A stretch of 64,000 bases of DNA from Pseudomonas sp. 8AS (lineage in GTDB: Bacteria > Pseudomonadota > Gammaproteobacteria > Pseudomonadales > Pseudomonadaceae), in the NCBI RefSeq assembly GCF_902506505.1, contig NZ_LR733406.1:1351200-1415199 (forward strand), given 5' to 3'. The notes beneath the pieces were generated by a model. That model did no database searches, was not told the origin of the DNA, and worked only from the letters and a program-made list of their open reading frames with translations. This document shows, in pieces, positions 61,358-64,000 of the stretch (within the stretch, counting starts at the first letter, position 1; each line of letters begins with the position of its first letter). Both the position numbers and the translations under genes were made by a program.

Positions 61358-62286
61358 TGCGGATACTCCTCGCCGAACAGGGCGCCGCGCATTACGCCGA
61401 ACTGCTCGCGGCCGCCGCGCCGCAGCTGCAGCCGGTGGCTGGCGATGAGCGGGAGCTGGCTCGCCAGGCCGCCAGCTGCCCGATCTGGCTGGGCCAGCCG
61501 GACCAGCTGGCGCCCCTGCTGCGCCAGGGCCAGCGGCCGCAGTGGCTGCAGTCGACCTGGGCCGGCATCACGCCGCTGCTGGCGGCCGGGCTGCCGCGCG
61601 ACTATGCGCTGACCCGCGCGGTCGGCATCTTCGGTCAGGTCATGGCCGAATACGTGCTGACCTACCTGCTGGCCCATCGCCGGCGCCTGCTGGCGCGCCT
61701 GGTCAGCCAGGTGGAGCAGCGCTGGGACGCCTTGCCGCCGGCGAGCCTGCGCGGGATGAAGGTGCTGATCGTCGGCGCCGGCGATATCGGCTGTGCGGTG
61801 GCGCGGTTCCTCGAACCGTTCGGCGTCGAGCTGCGCGGCATCGCCCATTCGCCGCGCGCCATCGCCCCGTTCGCCGAGGTGCATGGCCTGGCCGCGCTGG
61901 CCGAGCAGGCCGCCTGGGCCGAGGTGCTGGTCAACCTGCTGCCGGACACCCCGGCGACCCGCGATATCTTCGACGCCGCGCTGTTTGCACGGATGCCGGC
62001 GCAGGCCCTGTTCATCAATGCCGGGCGCGGCGTGGCGGTGGTCGAGGCCGACCTGCTGGCGGCCCTGCACGGCGGCCTGCTCGGCGGCGTGGTGCTCGAT
62101 GTGTGCCGCCAGGAGCCGCTGCCGCCGGGCCATCCGTTCTGGGAGGCGCCGCGCCTGCTGCTCACCGGGCACAGTTCGGCACCGACCGAGCCGGCGGCCA
62201 TGGTCGAGCTGTTCCTCGACAACCTGCGCCGCTGGCAGACCGGGCAGGAGCTGCGCGGCCGGGTGGATTTCGCCCGCGGCTACTGA
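61357..62286 (+). CDS. D-2-hydroxyacid dehydrogenase (GhrA-like)
   Basis: The 309-residue NAD(P)-dependent enzyme has the Rossmann motif LIVGAGDIGCAVARFL and the catalytic Arg, Glu and His in NAGRG, RQEPLPPGHP and GHSSAP. This layout is typical of glyoxylate/hydroxypyruvate reductases. It is coupled to ycgL and rnd in an apparent three-gene operon. Confidence 0.92.
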   Translation: MRILLAEQGAAHYAELLAAAAPQLQPVAGDERELARQAASCPIWLGQPDQLAPLLRQGQRPQWLQSTWAGITPLLAAGLPRDYALTRAVGIFGQVMAEYVLTYLLAHRRRLLARLVSQVEQRWDALPPASLRGMKVLIVGAGDIGCAVARFLEPFGVELRGIAHSPRAIAPFAEVHGLAALAEQAAWAEVLVNLLPDTPATRDIFDAALFARMPAQALFINAGRGVAVVEADLLAALHGGLLGGVVLDVCRQEPLPPGHPFWEAPRLLLTGHSSAPTEPAAMVELFLDNLRRWQTGQELRGRVDFARGY

Positions 62287-62380
62287 CCGTCAGCAGCAGA
62301 TCCCGGCTCTGTCGTAGGAGCGCCGCCTACACCGGGCCGGTGTGAGGTGTGCTGCTGCCTAGAGTCTGTGTGACAGGCTC

Positions 62381-64000
62381 TTAGAAACTGAAACGCTGCA
62401 GCATGCCCTGCAGGCGCCCGGACATGGTCTGCAGGCCCTGGATGGCCTGGACTATGCCGCTCTGGGCCGCCGAGTTCTCCTCGACTACCTGCGCCACCCG
62501 CTCCACGTTCATCGCCACTTGCTCGCTGGCGGCGCGCTGCTCCTGCAGGGACAGGGAGATCACATTGACCGCCTGCAGCGACTCGCCCAACGCCGTGCGG
62601 ATGTCCTGCATCGCCGTGCCAGCCTGTTCCACCAGCTGCGTGCCGCTGCTGAGCCGCTCGCGCCCGGCGCTCATGCTGCTCCTGGCCTTGTGCATGCCGC
62701 TCTGGATCGAGTCGACCAGGCCGACGATTTCGGTGGTCGACTGCGCCGTGCGGCTGGCCAGGCCGCGCACTTCGTCGGCCACCACGGCGAAGCCGCGGCC
62801 CTGCTCACCGGCCCGTGCCGCCTCGATGGCGGCATTCAGGGCGAGCAGGTTGGTCTGCTCGGCGATGCCCTTGATCACGTCGACTATGGCGCTGATGTTG
62901 GCCGACTGATCGGCCAGTTGTTCGATATCCGCCGCACTCTGGGTCACCAGTTCGGCGATGCCGCGCATTTCCGCGATGGCCGCGGCGGTCACGCGCAGGC
63001 CGTCGTCACTCAGGCTGCCGGCCTTCTGCGCCATGTCGCGGGTCTGCTGGGCATTCTCGGCGATCTGGCTGATGCTCACCGCCATTTCTTCCATGGTGGC
63101 GGCGATGGCCGAGGCGGTATCGCTCTGGATATTGGCGCTGTTGAGCACCTGCTCGGAGGAGGCGGCCAGTTGCAGGGAGGCGCATTCGATTTGCTCGGAA
63201 GCCTCGCCGATATTGCCGATCATGTCGCGCAGGCCATGGTGCATGCTCTGCACCGACCTCATCACCCCGGTGCTGGCCTGTTCCAGGCTGGTTTGCGTGG
63301 CCAGCTGGCCCTGGGCGATGCGTGCGCTGATGGCTTCCAGTTCGCCCGGTTCGGCACCCAGCTGGCGTTTGAGCAGACGGGCGAAGTACAGGGCCTGGGC
63401 CGCACCCAAGAGCAGGCCGAGCAGCAGCACCGCCACGCTCAGCTGCAGGTTGCTGGCATAGGCGCTCTGACCCAGCTCGAACTGATGCTTGGCTTCGAGC
63501 AGTTGCACCTCGATCAGCTCGGAGAACTTGGTCGAGAGGGGATCGATCAGCGGGTAGAGGCGGCTGTCGGCGAATTGTCCGACCGCGCTCAGGTCGTTCT
63601 GTCGCAGCATGTGCTGCAGCTCGTCGAGCGGTTGGTTGGCGTCGGCCATCAGTGGCTTGATCGCTTCGATCAGGCGGCTTTCCTCGACGATCAGCTGGGT
63701 CGCCAGGTAGGCCTGCCAGGTGTCCTCGATGCGTTGCCTGGCCTGTTCGATCAGTTGCTGCGCCGCCGCCGGCGTGAGGGCTCCGCTGCGCGCCTTGTGG
63801 GTGGCGTCGACGATGTTCACCGCATACAGGTCGGCGATCAGCTTGAGATCGCGCAGCGGTACCACGCGGTCGAGGTAAACGGTTTCCAGGCCGCGCACGG
63901 TAGTCTTGAGGCCATGCATGCCGAGCAGGCCGACCAGCAGCAGACCGGATAACAGGATGACAACCAGCAGCAATAGATGGGTTCTGATCTTCCAGCTTTT
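62381..64000 (-). CDS. methyl-accepting chemotaxis protein, 5' end cut by the window
   Basis: At least 539 residues are present. The open frame continues past the first internal start candidate to the window edge, reading [19 protein letters not shown], so the true N-terminus lies beyond 64000. A first membrane helix, a helical periplasmic domain (about 150 residues, four-helix-bundle type), a second helix near 63420 and the MCP hairpin [20 protein letters not shown] are visible. It feeds signals to CheA through CheW. No chemotaxis genes are adjacent. Confidence 0.93.
   Translation of the reverse strand, partial: KSWKIRTHLLLLVVILLSGLLLVGLLGMHGLKTTVRGLETVYLDRVVPLRDLKLIADLYAVNIVDATHKARSGALTPAAAQQLIEQARQRIEDTWQAYLATQLIVEESRLIEAIKPLMADANQPLDELQHMLRQNDLSAVGQFADSRLYPLIDPLSTKFSELIEVQLLEAKHQFELGQSAYASNLQLSVAVLLLGLLLGAAQALYFARLLKRQLGAEPGELEAISARIAQGQLATQTSLEQASTGVMRSVQSMHHGLRDMIGNIGEASEQIECASLQLAASSEQVLNSANIQSDTASAIAATMEEMAVSISQIAENAQQTRDMAQKAGSLSDDGLRVTAAAIAEMRGIAELVTQSAADIEQLADQSANISAIVDVIKGIAEQTNLLALNAAIEAARAGEQGRGFAVVADEVRGLASRTAQSTTEIVGLVDSIQSGMHKARSSMSAGRERLSSGTQLVEQAGTAMQDIRTALGESLQAVNVISLSLQEQRAASEQVAMNVERVAQVVEENSAAQSGIVQAIQGLQTMSGRLQGMLQRFSF

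Noticed and set aside
62361..62381. AGAGTCTG/CAGGCTCT hairpin between the dehydrogenase and chemoreceptor genes
   Set aside because: Contains a G-T mismatch and no T-run on either strand. It may be a weak terminator or repeat but support is thin.
1..64000. tRNA, rRNA, CRISPR arrays, integrases, transposases and prophage genes
   Set aside because: I looked for them on both strands and saw no convincing example. All large frames are accounted for by chromosomal genes.

Overview
The window is a GC-rich (about 65%) stretch of gammaproteobacterial chromosome that I assign to Pseudomonas. The main reason is gene order. The run prc, quinone oxidoreductase, HAD phosphatase, ABC importer, UTRA regulator, apeB, rluA, minE-minD-minC, lauroyl-type acyltransferase, patatin, pirin and MlaA-like follows the order I recall around the P. 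aeruginosa min locus. The groups cmoA-cmoB, asrA-icp and rnd-ycgL-hydroxyacid dehydrogenase are also familiar Pseudomonas neighbourhoods. This rests on memory and protein motifs, not on a search. I see no rRNA, tRNA, CRISPR array, prophage or intact insertion sequence.

Layout. 1-4.7 kb: a possibly partial small gene, a Sel1-repeat protein, an EAL-CBS-GGDEF cyclic-di-GMP protein and the periplasmic protease Prc. 4.8-12.1 kb: a quinone oxidoreductase, then a block of SDR, TetR, thiolase, hotdog thioesterase and a Bcr/CflA-type exporter bracketed by two matching AT-rich palindromes, followed by dihydrolipoyl dehydrogenase. 12.1-18.3 kb: an importer operon (binding protein, cytoplasmic alkaline-phosphatase-superfamily enzyme, two permeases, ATPase, HAD phosphatase) divergent from a GntR/UTRA regulator, probably for uptake and dephosphorylation of an organophosphorus compound. 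18.4-28.6 kb: apeB, rluA, minEDC, lipid A acyltransferase, patatin, pirin, MlaA-like protein and a secreted alpha/beta hydrolase.

28.6-40 kb: small membrane proteins, a membrane-bound GH17 beta-glucan enzyme, a DUF485-ActP acetate uptake pair, a VOC protein, a secreted cyclophilin, an alpha/beta hydrolase, a LysR regulator, azoreductase, RarD, a CigR-like protein and YhhQ preceded by what looks like a preQ1-I riboswitch. 40-50.4 kb: DEAD-box helicase, an MDR oxidoreductase, a solute-binding protein, a pseudouridine synthase, a PQQ-type sugar dehydrogenase, an LTA-synthase-family membrane enzyme, an S1-domain protein and cmoB-cmoA. 50.4-64 kb: a lipoprotein, YhhN, a chagasin-type inhibitor, the Lon-like protease AsrA with a heat-shock-type promoter, a minimal chemoreceptor-like protein with a coupled partner, an AraC regulator, SseA, a strictosidine-synthase-like protein, RNase D, YcgL, a hydroxyacid dehydrogenase and a chemoreceptor cut by the window end.

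Most of the window is core chromosome. The most informative non-coding signals are the twin operators of the TetR block, HutC-type operators of the importer operon, the riboswitch ahead of yhhQ, the sigma-32-like promoter of asrA and a palindromic element whose end supplies the minE stop codon.
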